This document shows positions 24,341 through 34,751 of a stretch of DNA of 64,000 nucleotides, piece after piece. Numbering within the stretch: position 1 is the first letter of the stretch; the number at the start of each line of letters is the position of its first letter. A program made the translations under genes and the position numbers. Source of the stretch: Ganoderma boninense. Its lineage: Eukaryota; Basidiomycota; Agaricomycetes; Polyporales; Polyporaceae. The notes under the pieces are model-generated. The model saw only the letters and a program-made list of their open reading frames with translations. It was not told the origin of the DNA and searched no databases. The stretch spans positions 1,781,498 to 1,845,497 of the forward strand of contig CM035304.1 in the NCBI GenBank assembly GCA_002900995.3, written 5' to 3'.

Positions 24341-24984
24341 TGCCTAATCCCCCACTTTATCCGGCGCGTCGTGGCTGTTGTATTTATCAATTCGGGTTGT
24401 ACACTACAATTGGATGTGTAGCGATGCCGGCGGGCGTTTTTGTACTGCATGTGTTCCACGACAAAAGCATCACTATTTCACTTGGGGATCTGTCCAAGGC
24501 GTTGACAATTGGCACCTTGATGCTCTTCGTAGCGATGCGCCTCTCCGATGGCTCCGCGCCATCGTCCAATAGCGGGAGAGTCATGGTATATCTAAGAACT
24601 ACGGAGGATTCACGGATGACTGGCGTGGCAGATTCTCACCTTTCTCACCTTCCTGGTGTAAGATTGCCAACCCGGGAGGTACTTGCTTGTGTGCGAGTAA
24701 CGACCCTTCCGGACAACGCTGGGTCCTTGCGTTTCTGGAGCGCGTCGTGGCCCTCCGTAAGCTGGCCAGTGGCCAGCAATCTGCCTCTAGAGTCACCTCA
24801 CAAGCCTCCGCCGCATTGCTTTACTACTCAAGTCCTCCTGTTGACGTACTTCTCCAAAAGGCCGAAGTCCCACGTCTGTATGGGAAGCATTCTGTCGCTC
24901 TGTCTTATGGACCAACGGATCCTAGCTCGACCACGGCTCACACTCGCCCATCAACGGACTTCCCACATCCGACAGTCCAACATC
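24341..24984 (+). other. Unidentified decayed coding-like sequence
   Basis: A long open frame crosses this stretch but has no recognisable domain. Fragments resemble spacers near K7 and K12: RWLRAIVQ here against QWLRAILY near 35660, and ACAACGCTGGG at 24713, 35826 and about 60990. I read it as debris of another gene carried in the array, not as a working gene. Confidence 0.35.
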
Positions 24985-25320
24985 GCTCCCTTCCATGCCC
25001 GCCAATCTCTCGCACCAGTCGATGTCTCTTCCAGGGCATCTCCCGGACCCACAGAGCCCGCTCAGGCGCACTCGAAGGTCAAGCCCCTCAAGGCGGTCGA
25101 TAAGGCCGCGCCCGCCGCGAGCATGGCGAAGAAGAAAAAGAAGGCTGAGCCTCCTGCTGAGCATCGGGAGAGGGAAATGCACCGCCATCAGCTGCACCCG
25201 GGCCGCTCAGGCTCCCACCGCTTCCGCCTATGGGCGCGTCGAGCACGGGGGACATGAGCCAGTCGAGGATGAGCGGCGAAGGTCAAGCCGTTCCAGCCTG
25301 TCGTCTGGCGATGGCTGAAG
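24985..25320 (+). pseudogene. SPT7 3'-end relic (module 5)
   Basis: Begins with CTCCCTTCCATGCCCGCCAA, matching SPT7 near 6200, and continues through KAAPAAS, a Lys-rich block and GDMSQSR-like sequence. Internal deletions and frameshifts break it. Downstream DNA to about 25450 (GGCCTGATGGTGCCGATCTT) is an SPT7 3' untranslated copy. Confidence 0.7.
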
Positions 25321-25925
25321 CGTACCCCGAGAGTTTGGGGTGATCGTCCGCCATCGCGCGGGTTCTGGGCAACCTATGGACGATGGTGCACCTGGGGCGG
25401 GGCCGGCGATCCGCCTGATGGTGCCGATCTTGTATGTAGTGCGTTCCAGACTGGACGGCTGTGTGTTGCGGATGATTCTATCGGACGAATTTTGCTTCCT
25501 ACGAGACTCCTTGGTGGGCTCAGAGAAGAATGGAAGAACAGTCGGTTGAGACGCCAGGCTCTCAACCGAAGACCTTGTTCGATCTTTCCAGCGCTGTGCA
25601 AGATGCAAAAGCGACATGCAAGACGAATGACAGCAGTGTGTGCGTGGGGGGGGGGGAGGGGGAGTTGGTATCGACGCAAGGCTTAGAAATTGAGACTTGT
25701 GGTGGTTTGAGGAGTACCAGTGCCACACTTGCAGCGTCAAGACCCGTCCCTAGAACGACACGAGGCACCAAATCGAATCGGAGACCGGGGGAGGTCAAGC
25801 TAAGGTTACATATTCTACACCAGACTGAGACAATGGACCAACGAGAGAGCGTGCTGCTCGCTGAGTTAGCTAGACCGAGGGCCAAGTCCGTAGAACGTCA
25901 CTCACATAGCAGGGAGTAGGGGAGC
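25321..25925. other. Spacer before K5
   Basis: SPT7 3' flank copy, then kinase 3' flank (GGTCAAGCTAAGGTTACATA near 25793). Has an 11-nt G run, broken by one A, near 25647. No gene seen. Confidence 0.5.
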
Positions 25926-27241
25926 TTATGAGACAAGACGCTTGAGGTGGTATAGACCTTCCCGAGCCACGGCGACAGTGTCGTAGACCACTCTCTCGGA
26001 GGTGGTCTCCGTCCTCGAACGTAGCCTCCAGCGGAGAAGGGGGTTGTTCAGCCTGGATTGTATGCCAGTGAACATCGCTATCGCTTCCCGTGCGTTGACC
26101 CTCGCGACAGGATCCGTCCGTTGCATGGCATCCACGAGCGGCTGGAGGAATTCGAGCCCGTGGTACATCTGCGGAGACTATCAGCTTTGGGGGCGCAAAA
26201 TGGGAAGGGAACTCGATCGTACATCTAGGAACTCCTTCAAGAAAAGGTTACCGAGTGCCCATACGTCGACCTTGAAGGTATCATACGGGACATCATACGA
26301 CATCTCTGGGGCCTCCTTGTATCGGCCAATGATTCCGGTTGCTCGTGGGGGAACACTTTCCGGGAAACGAATGGATATACCAAAGTCGATGTAGAAGTAG
26401 CGGACAGGATGGTCGAGCCGGGACAGAGGCGACACCTCGTAGATCGCGTCTTCAGAGTAATGCCATCGTATGGGGTGGTGACCCTTCGGGTACAAGGCTC
26501 GTCCGTCCATCATGACGTTTGCAGGTGCTATGTCGCTTAACGGTAGAAAGGTCAGCACATCGAGTTGGAGGTAGTTCACAAGAAAACGAACCGATGCGCT
26601 ATGCGATTGCTGTGCAGAAATTCGAGCCCCTGGGCCTCGCTCATCAGACAGGGGAATACAATCTTTAGATACCGGACAGACCTCGAGCATTTGGCAGACA
26701 AAATCTACAACCCCTCCAACCGCTTCAAACTCCGGTTCATTGAACGGCTGAAGGTAAGGCATGACCAAGAGTGCCTTCTGGGGTTCGAATGGGTCTTGCA
26801 GTACTTCCAGAACGGGGACGCAATGATTGTCCGCAGCATGGATAGACGATAGGAATTGTGCAATGTCGAGTTCGTGGGTGCCTTTGGGAGTTCTCTTGAT
26901 GGAAACTCGCTCACCATCGCGAGCGCGAATAGCATCTATGACGCCGAAGGTCTGCAAGCCAACTTCTTAGTAAACCTACGACGAGCACCGCGTGAAGGAC
27001 TTACATAGGGCATGATGGAATCCTCGCAGAATGTCGGATTTAAGTTCGTCTGAACCCAGGATGGTGTCCAGCCTGGTTGATAACGACGCCTTAGTTTGTA
27101 TCCCTTCTTGTCCAGAAATGGTTGCCGTTTCTGCCAGTCGACCTCGGTTGGTAACAAGTCGTAGACGCCTTCCCGGGTGAGCTCTGCTTCGAACTGTACA
27201 CCTTCAGGGCTGAGATAAGCATAGCGGGGTAAGGTGCCCAT
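25926..27241 (-). CDS. K5: agaricomycete-type protein kinase
   Basis: Exons 27241-27005, 26951-26682, 26629-26592, 26535-26223 and 26168-25926; 366 residues. Start MGTLPRYAYLSPEGVQFEAE. RVSIKRT, HRDIAPANVMMDG, FYIDFGISIRFPE and KEAPEM are intact. As in K2, introns 2 and 3 with the 38-nt exon form a stop-free, frame-preserving block. Paired with P5. Confidence 0.9.
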
Positions 27242-27679
27242 GGATAAAAGGGCCACGAGTTGTATGTTATAAGTACAGCTTTGAACGAGTGCACCGCGGT
27301 GGACAACGTTGAACAAGGGGACTCTGGCCCTGGTGGTTGGGAATCGGGTTGGACCTGGACAAGGCGGTGGATCTGAGAGCGCCGAGCGGCCTATCAATCT
27401 CAATCACGCGATCTGTACGATCTCATCTTGAACACGCCTCTTGCACGCGTTCCACTTTCCGACCGTCCGCGTCAGCATCCGACTGCCAGCTTCTGGCAAA
27501 CATGCTGGCATCGGCCATGCAGCGTGTACTTACTCTTCTCGTCTCATCTCCATGCCGCTCACTATTTAAATTCGCTTCACGTCAAGCATGTCCCTCCAAT
27601 CCCCCCACTCCACACCGCGTCCTCAATCATCTACTATCGTATCCCTCGAACGGCATTTTATCTCTCTCAGCTCATTAGC
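27242..27679. promoter_or_regulatory. Divergent promoter K5 / P5
   Basis: 438 bp. Holds GACCGTCCGCGTCAGCAT (27461-27478) and an AT box CTATTTAAATTCGC near 27562, about 115 nt before P5. Both recur in promoters 8 and 10 and, decayed, in 4 and 9. Confidence 0.55.
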
Positions 27680-28888
27680 ATGGCTAACGGCTTCGACATC
27701 TGGGGCGTCGTCGCTAGCGTTCTCGGCCTCGTGAGTCTGGTCCAGCTCATTGCAGCAATCATTATCAGCCGACTCCCCCAACAATGCCTCCGTGCCTTTG
27801 ATGTCACTCTCGACGAAACTGACGGCCTATTGCGGTCGGTTGAAGAAGAGGGACTCTTTGACGGTGATGGAGGCCGATACATATCTGAAACTAAAGACAG
27901 GATTACGGGGTGAGTCCTATCGATCGTCATGAATGCACAATGATAATTACTGAAGTCAATTCAGTCTAAGCAATAGGGCTAGACGTCTGCGAGGGGAAGC
28001 ATTCGCAGCACAAACATTGTCCGAAGAAATCAACCAATGGTGGAGGGGCCTGTCAACGGATATTTCCATCTGTTGTACCGATTTGAAAGCTTTAAGGGCC
28101 CAGATCTCGGTATGTCTTGCGGCCATTGTCGGCCTCTTCACAGCTCACTTCAATGACAACCTATGCAGAATACCAGTAACGATAGAAGAAAGGCTTTGGC
28201 TCAACATGAGAACAATTTCGTGCCAGGCGTTGGTGCACAACCAGGTACGTTTATCTCGCGTCATTTCAAAAGCACATGAACTCATAAACACTTGCCGCAA
28301 CTGACAGACCCGACTTCTACTGCTGAGCCGACCCGAGATTCCTCGTCGATGACATCTGCGGGTCCCTGCAACGAAGACGACGAGGCCCAGGATCTTCCAC
28401 TCGCTGACATGACTGAACCTGTATCTGCCATTGTCGACGAGCCAGTACCCATCGTTGCCGCTCCCTCAGAAGGGACGCAGGGTACACCTCGCCGCCTCTC
28501 CGAATATACGGACACCCCTCCCTCCTACCGCCGGCAGAGCAGCCTCCCTCCGTATACCTTGTCCAACCCCTTATCGGCCACCATCTTCACACGGTACTCC
28601 GTCACCTCCGCCGACACTCGACGGGCGATGCGCAAGCTCGCCAGGGCGCAACGGCGGAACCTGATGGTACACAACGTGCCCTGGAGCTCCCAGGGAGCAC
28701 CGCATCCCCAGCGTGGTCCCTCTGCTGCAGCTTCTGCGATGGCTGCCGATCGCCCATCGAATGCCGCCCGTCATTGGAAGTTCTTGGAGGCGAGATCCAA
28801 GTCCAGGCTCCTCGCATACGTCACCGCATCGTCGCACGAGGCAACCCTCGTCCCATCTCCGCACGTCGCCGGCACTGCAGTCGTCTGA
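27680..28888 (+). CDS. P5: membrane-helix partner protein
   Basis: Exons 27680-27909, 27965-28109, 28169-28244 and 28308-28888; 343 residues. Starts MANGFDIWGVVASVLGLVS with a hydrophobic helix to about residue 30, then SRLPQQCL and EEEGLF. Exon 2 has NQWWRGLSTDIS; exon 3 has NDRRKALAQ. The linker carries a true PPxY (DTPPSYRRQ) and an LPxY (SLPPYTLSN). C-terminal domain: MVHNVPWSSQGAPH, DRPSNAARHWKFLEARS and SHEATL. Shorter than P1 mainly in the linker. Confidence 0.86.
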
Positions 28889-30479
28889 GGCAGATATTAG
28901 ATACTGCACGGCTTTCGACAACGGTGCGGCAGACACGAAGCAAGGACCTGTATTATAGACTCATCCGCTACGAAGAACGCTCCTCTCCGAGGTGCATCGC
29001 CATTCACCTTCTGTACCAACGCCGCCACATCGCTTCTCGCTCGCTCCGTATCGTGACCATTGTATTATTTATCGCATTGGTGTATACACTATCGCGACGG
29101 TTTAGTCGAGTGGCGAAACGGCGGCGAATAATTCACTGTGCCTGAGCAACCTCGTGCGTCCCATGACTGATTGTACTTATGATGTTCTGAAAGGGCTAGC
29201 GGCTGATTCGACCTCGATAGCGCTCACCTTGAACAGGAAAATCGGAGACGATGCGGAGGACCGGTCGCAACATGCATCCCTGCGGAATACAAGGACGAGG
29301 CCGCGTACAGGGTGACGAACTGAACCGCGCATGTCTTCACCCGGCACCCACCTCGCTTTTGTATTAGCACGTAGCATGAAGTGACGAGGAGAGCTACTGA
29401 ATGGTGCTGTATTCCTGGATGGCAGCTGGGCTCTGGGCCCCACTGGCACTGGCACAGTGGCACTCATCACTGGCCGGCGGCTTTCTCATGCTTTCCATCA
29501 GAGCGGTCTACTGAGAATATAAGTCCGATTAGAGCACATGTGCATCAGCTTTGGTCACGTCCTTCGGACTGAGTTGCTCCATATGCTGACAGTGGATTGG
29601 CGTCGGTGGGCACAACCTCTACTGTTCCGGATCCCTCAGCCTCCCAATTGTGTCCCGTCGCTAGGTCTCGACCGGTGAGTTTTGTAGACCTTGATTAATC
29701 GTTCGCCACGTTAAAGATGGACTCTAGGCAAACATACCAAAAGCCTGCGGATAGATTCGGCGGAGCAAAGGCGATCGTCGCCTAGCCGGAGGCCCGCGAA
29801 GTGCTTCACTGAGCGGTTTAAGCCTTTTGTTTCCCGTCTGTTCTCTCATGATCGCTGGCGATGAGGCGCCCCTTGTCCGTGTTTGCCCGTCCGATGGCTC
29901 TAAGTCATTATTGGGTGAGCGAGTCGTTTTCCGTCTGCGAACCGTTGTAGAACCATTTGAATGATATTGACATTCCTCTGGCAGATTTACCTCTTCATGG
30001 CAGTTCATGGCTCGATGGACTGTGTGCACCGTACTGCCGGTAGCGACGTCGTCGAAGAACGCATGGCCATTGCGTCTCGACTCCCATGATTGTACATACT
30101 TTCACATATCATATATCGGCCGGGCCAGCAGCCTGCCTCCAGTTATCGTATTCTCGCCTGAGAAGGGCCTGCCGAATTCGTTGCGCTCGAGTAGCCTCTA
30201 CACGAGGACAAGGTCCCTTCTCGGTTTGGGAATAATCGCAATTTGTAGGCCCTCTCTTATGACGGGGCAGATCCCAGCGCACCCACGACTGGCGTTCTGT
30301 GCGCATGCACAGACTTCTCCCCGTTAACGTTCCGCCCCAGATTCGACCGTGACCGGACGACGTTTTACTCATAGTTGACTCTTCGTCTTCGTTGTGGCAC
30401 TGTGGGCAGCGGTAGCTCTCTTCTGGATGATCGGTCGTCTGCAGCTTACGTCCAGGAAGGTCTATATACCCCTTGATCG
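28889..30479. other. Spacer after P5
   Basis: Closely copied after P8 (45097 on) and P10 (52832 on); shared blocks include ACCATTGTATT, TATCGCATTGGTGTATACA and CCCACTGGCACTGGCACA. No gene with recognisable structure. Confidence 0.55.
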
Positions 30480-31120
30480 CTCCACTGCAGAAGGCCGATG
30501 ATTTCTCTCACTTCTCTCCGGAGGGCGAGCTCGTTGATCTGGACGCCGCCATGTACCTTCATACCCGGCTGGCTGCGTCAGTCGCTTCACGCCTTCTGCC
30601 TTTCAAAGCGACAGCCTGATGACCGCGCCGCGGTCTCTCGTATGAGATGGCACGCCTCTTTAAGGACGTGCGGTCTACTCGTGCACGTATATCCGTCCTC
30701 GCGCGAACACCCTCGTCTTGCTCGCGTGGCTTTGAATGACCCGTTTGTTCTGCAGGCTGTCGGCGACGTTGAGCTCCAGGATGTGCAGATCTGGACGATT
30801 GACGGGAAGGCGGTTGCGCAACTTCGTTATGAAGTGTTACTGACGACGCGCTCAGCATCGCGCACACCAAGATCGGGCCTCTGAAATAGATCAACGCAGG
30901 ATCAACAACCCTGGTCCCGCACCTGCGCGTGGGGACGCGCCGTCCCCAGGTACCCCAGGCCGCTCCCCGCGCCTCTGCTGATCCACTCGTCGAGCATGGG
31001 AGGCATGAGTGAGTCGAAGAAGGGACAAGGCGCGGGCACGCTGAGCGAGAAGACGGCGAAGGTTGAACGTTGAACGTTGATGACATTCAGTGCTGAGCTG
31101 TTGGTGGCATCATGGCGAGC
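30480..31120 (+). pseudogene. Composite relic: unidentified gene tail joined to SPT7 3' end (module 6)
   Basis: From 30480 decayed coding-like pieces (KADDFSHFSPEGEL, then YEMARLFKDVRSTRARISVLA, then DVELQDVQIWTIDGKAVAQL) run in different frames, consistent with lost introns and frameshifts. I do not know the source gene. From about 30836 the sequence is SPT7-derived (HTKIGPL, then GGMSESKKGQGAGT) and broken by stops. The same composite occurs at 54180-54930. Confidence 0.6.
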
Positions 31121-31830
31121 GCTTGAAGCTCAAAGCTCAGCTCAACAGCTTCGAGCTATCGCCCGCCATCGCGCGTTGTGGGCGGCCATGGACGATGGAT
31201 CCTGTCCCTCGAACCTCGGAGCGGGATTCATGGTGCAGTGTCGGCGACCGGCCTGATGGTGCCGACCTTGGACTCTGGGGGGTGTTCCGCCGGCCTGAAC
31301 GCCTCATCGTTCGATGAATGTGTTTATCGCTATCGCATATTCAGGGCTAGGTGTTGCGGACGATGATTTCGGGTGACCCGTGCGTCCGACGAGGCTTCTC
31401 AGTTGATGGACGTGCTGAAAGAGAAGAATGGAGGGACTGCTGGTTGAGACGACGTGCCCCAGACCGTAGATCTTGTGCGATGCTGTCATTCGTGTGCAAC
31501 ATGCGAGAACGACGGGCAAGAGGAATGGTATGGTTCTGGGGATGTTCGAGGCAGCGCGAACTGCATTGATGGTACAAATTGGTGAACCGGACGTGGATGC
31601 TACATTGGAGTTGCGATTTGTGATTTCAGGAGTGTCGCAGCCACGCTGCGGCATCAAAGGAGTCCGTAGAACGACACGAGGCACCAATCGAATGGGATAC
31701 CGCACCAGGTCAAGCTAAGATTACAGGTCCTACACCAGAGAACAAAAAGCATCGCTGCAGGCTGATTTAGCGTTACACGCGACCAAGCCCGTAGACGATT
31801 ACTCACATAGCATAGCAGGGAGTGTGAAGC
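31121..31830. other. Spacer before K6
   Basis: SPT7 3' flank copy (GGCCTGATGGTGCCGACCTT near 31250) followed by kinase 3' flank (GGTCAAGCTAAGATTACAGG near 31708). No gene seen. Confidence 0.5.
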
Positions 31831-33170
31831 TCAATTGACAAGACGCCTGAGGTGGTACAGCCCTTCCCGAGCCACGGCGACGGCATCGTAGACCACTCTC
31901 TCGGAGGTCGTCTCCTTCCTCGAGCGCAGCCTCCAGCGGAGAAGTGGGCTGTTCAGCGTAGCGCGTATGCCGTTGAATGTCGTCATAGCATCTTGCGCAT
32001 TGACTCTAGCTGCGGGGTCCGTCCGTTGCATGGCATCCACGAGCGGCTGGAGGAAGTCGAGGCCATGGTACAGCTGTAGGTCATGTCAATTTTGGCCACG
32101 GGATAGGGGCATAGTGGTATGTTGGGTCGTACCTCCAAGAACTCCTTCAGGAAAAGGTTTCCGAGGGCCCAGACGTCGACCTTAAAGGCGTCGTACGGGA
32201 CATCGTATGACATCTCTGGGGCCTCCTTGTATCGGCCGATCACACCCGTGACTCGAGGAGGTGCGTCATCTAGGGAACGAACAGAGATACCGAAGTCGAT
32301 GTAGAAGTAGCGAACAGGATGGTCGAGCCGGGATAGGGGCGAGAGCTCGTAGATGGCGTCTTCGGAATAATTCCACCGCACGGGATGGTTACCCTCTGGA
32401 TACAGGGCCCGTCCGTCCATCATGACATTAGTAGGTGCTATGTCGCTTAAATGAACGGTCAGTCAGGATGGCGAGCTGGGCCTGGTTCGCAAGAGGACGC
32501 ACCGATGTGCTATGCGATTGTGGTGTAGAAATACCAGACCCTACGTTTCGTTCGTTAGATAGACCAGTGAGGCGGACTCTAATCTAACTACGACCGACCT
32601 CAAGCGCTTGGAAAACAAAATCTACAACCTCTCCAACGGCTTCAAATTCGGGTTCGTTGAACGGTTGTAAGTAAGGCATGACCACGAGTGCCCTCTGGGG
32701 CTGGAATGGATCTTGTAGGACTTCGAGGATTGGGACGCAATGATTGTCCGAGGTATGGATGGATGTGAGGAACTGTGCGATGTCGATTTCTGTAGTGTCT
32801 TGACGAGTGCGCTTTATCGAAACGCGCTGGTCTTTGTGAACATGAACGGCGTCGATGACGTTAAAGACCTACAGGTCAGTGTCTCAGTGGGATCCAGAAG
32901 CGAACGACGAGAGGGTTTAAACGGTCCACTTACGGTAGGGGAGATTGAATCCTCGCAATATGTCGGATTTAGATTCGTACCAACCCACGAGGGTTTCCAA
33001 CCAGGTTGATATCGAGGTCTCAACCTGTATCCCATCTTGTCGAGGAACGGTTGCCGCTTTTGCCAGTCTACCTCAGCTGGCAACAAGTCATAGACGCCTT
33101 GCCGGGTGAGCTCCGCCCGGGCCTGTTCTTGTTCAGGGCTGAGATAGACTCGGCGGGGCAAAGAGCCCAT
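31831..33170 (-). CDS. K6: agaricomycete-type protein kinase
   Basis: Exons 33170-32934, 32868-32599, 32540-32503, 32445-32133 and 32073-31831; 366 residues. Start MGSLPRRVYLSPEQEQARAE, a variant shared only with K11. RVSIKRT, HRDIAPTNVMMDG, FYIDFGISVRS and KEAPEM are intact. Nearly identical to K11, in keeping with a recent block duplication. Paired with P6. Confidence 0.9.
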
Positions 33171-33549
33171 GAGTGTATAAAATATACTCTGTGGGTTGTG
33201 AGGGCTATCGCAGTTCCACAGCAGCTCAGAAAAGGCTCTGGGAAGGAGGTCGGTGGTGGTTGTGGTCGGCAATCGTCAACCTGTTGATCTACTGGCGCCC
33301 GTGTTTCGGAGTTGGATCTCCGATCTCGAACATGCCGCATCCGCGCCCGACTTTCTTCCGCTCCTCGAGAGCGGATTTGCACTGGTCGTGCAGCGTGTCG
33401 TTGTCCTGCGTCTCGGCCTGTTTTTCTCATTAAAATGCCTCTCACATCGCACATGCCCCCTCGAAATCCCCCGCTCCCCTGCACACTCCACATCACACAA
33501 CCCGGATCGAGTCCCCCGTCTCAGGTCGAGCATACACCATCACACCCAG
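33171..33549. promoter_or_regulatory. Divergent promoter K6 / P6
   Basis: 379 bp, nearly identical to the K11/P11 promoter. An AT box TTTTCTCATTAAAATGCC lies near 33421, about 125 nt before P6, and GTATAAAATATACTC sits just upstream of the K6 start. Confidence 0.5.
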
Positions 33550-34751
33550 ATGGCTAGCGCTTTCGACATCTGGGGAGTAGTCGCGAGTGTTATAGGCCTT
33601 TTGAGCCTATTCCAGTTCATAGCTGCTGTGGGGAAGAGTCGACTTCCTCGTGAATTTCTCCGCACATTCAACCTCACGCTTGAGGAAACCGAAGGCTTGC
33701 TGCGCTCCGTCGAAGAGGAGGGGCTTTTCGCCGATGACGGAGGGCAGTACTTGGTAAGCGCAAAGATGAAACTCGCACAGTAAGTCATCTACCCTGTCGC
33801 CCCACCCCGGCAAGTACACTGACGTCCTATTAGGATCTGCCAGGACGCTAGATGCTTACAAGGGGACGCGTTCACGGCGCAGACGTTGAAAGAAGAAGTT
33901 GTACAATGGTGGCGCGGGCTTTCAAAGGAAATATCGATGTGCTGTGCCGGCCTGAAAGCCCTCAGAGCTCAAATCTCCGTATGTCCCTCCTCGATGTTCC
34001 CTTATGTGTGCGCTCAGTCGGCTCTGTGAACAGACCACCAGCAACGAGCGACGAAGGGCTTTAGCACAGCGTCGTACAACTTCTACTGCCAGTAATGTCG
34101 ATGTGCCGCTGTCTGGTACGCTGTACGAAAAAGGGCCGTCCCTGCCACAGCCCGTGCTCACGGCTTCGCTTCTTGCCAGTCTCCTCCAACCGTGTGACCG
34201 TACCAGACGTTTCATCGGGACTGAATGAGGTCACCGTCGAAGACGATTGCAAGGCCGAACATGGCCCATTCGAAGAAGCGAAAGAGATCATACCCGCCAG
34301 TAACGGCGAGGATCGGTCCCCCACCGCCCTTCCCCCAACAGGGACCCACGACCCGTCTCATCCCCTTCCAGATTCTGCAGGCACGCTCCCCTCCTACCGC
34401 CGACAGAACAGCCTCCCGCCGTATTCCTCAGCCCCTCCTTTATCGACAACCATCTTCACGCGGTGCACCATAACTTCGGCCGACGACGCACGGACGACGC
34501 GGAAGCTCGTCAGGGCATACCGGCGTAGCCTCATGGTGCACAACGTGCCCTGGAACCTCCATGGAGCACAGCATCGCCTTCGTGGCCCCTCTGCCGCGGG
34601 TTCTGCGATGGCTTTCGTTCGTCCATCGAATGCGCCACGTCATTGGAAGCTCTTGGAGGCGAAGTCGACATCCAGACTCCGCCCATACGTGACGGTGCTG
34701 TCGCACGAGGCGTCTCTGCCCGTCGATGGCACTGTAGAGGTGCCGGTCTGA
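33550..34751 (+). CDS. P6: membrane-helix partner protein
   Basis: Exons 33550-33779, 33834-33978, 34034-34091 and 34207-34751; 325 residues, the shortest subtype because exon 3 is only 58 nt. Begins MASAFDIWGVVASVIGLLSL. Exon 2 has VQWWRGLSKEISMCC; exon 3 has NERRRALAQRR. L/PPxY sites: TLPSYRRQ and SLPPYSSAP. C-terminal domain MVHNVPWNLHGAQH, RPSNAPRHWKLLEAKS and SHEASL. Its intact frame defines the frameshift in the near-identical P11. Confidence 0.86.

Noticed and set aside
24280..25257. A 325-codon plus-strand gene after K4
   Set aside because: No domain, mixed composition, and its end is an out-of-frame SPT7 relic.
27233..27241. N-myristoylation of MGTLPRY, MGSLPRR and MGPLPRY kinases
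   Set aside because: Gly2 is present, but position 6 is Arg instead of Ser/Thr and Pro follows at position 5; the other subtype starts MNPLPRY, so lipidation is not a family trait.
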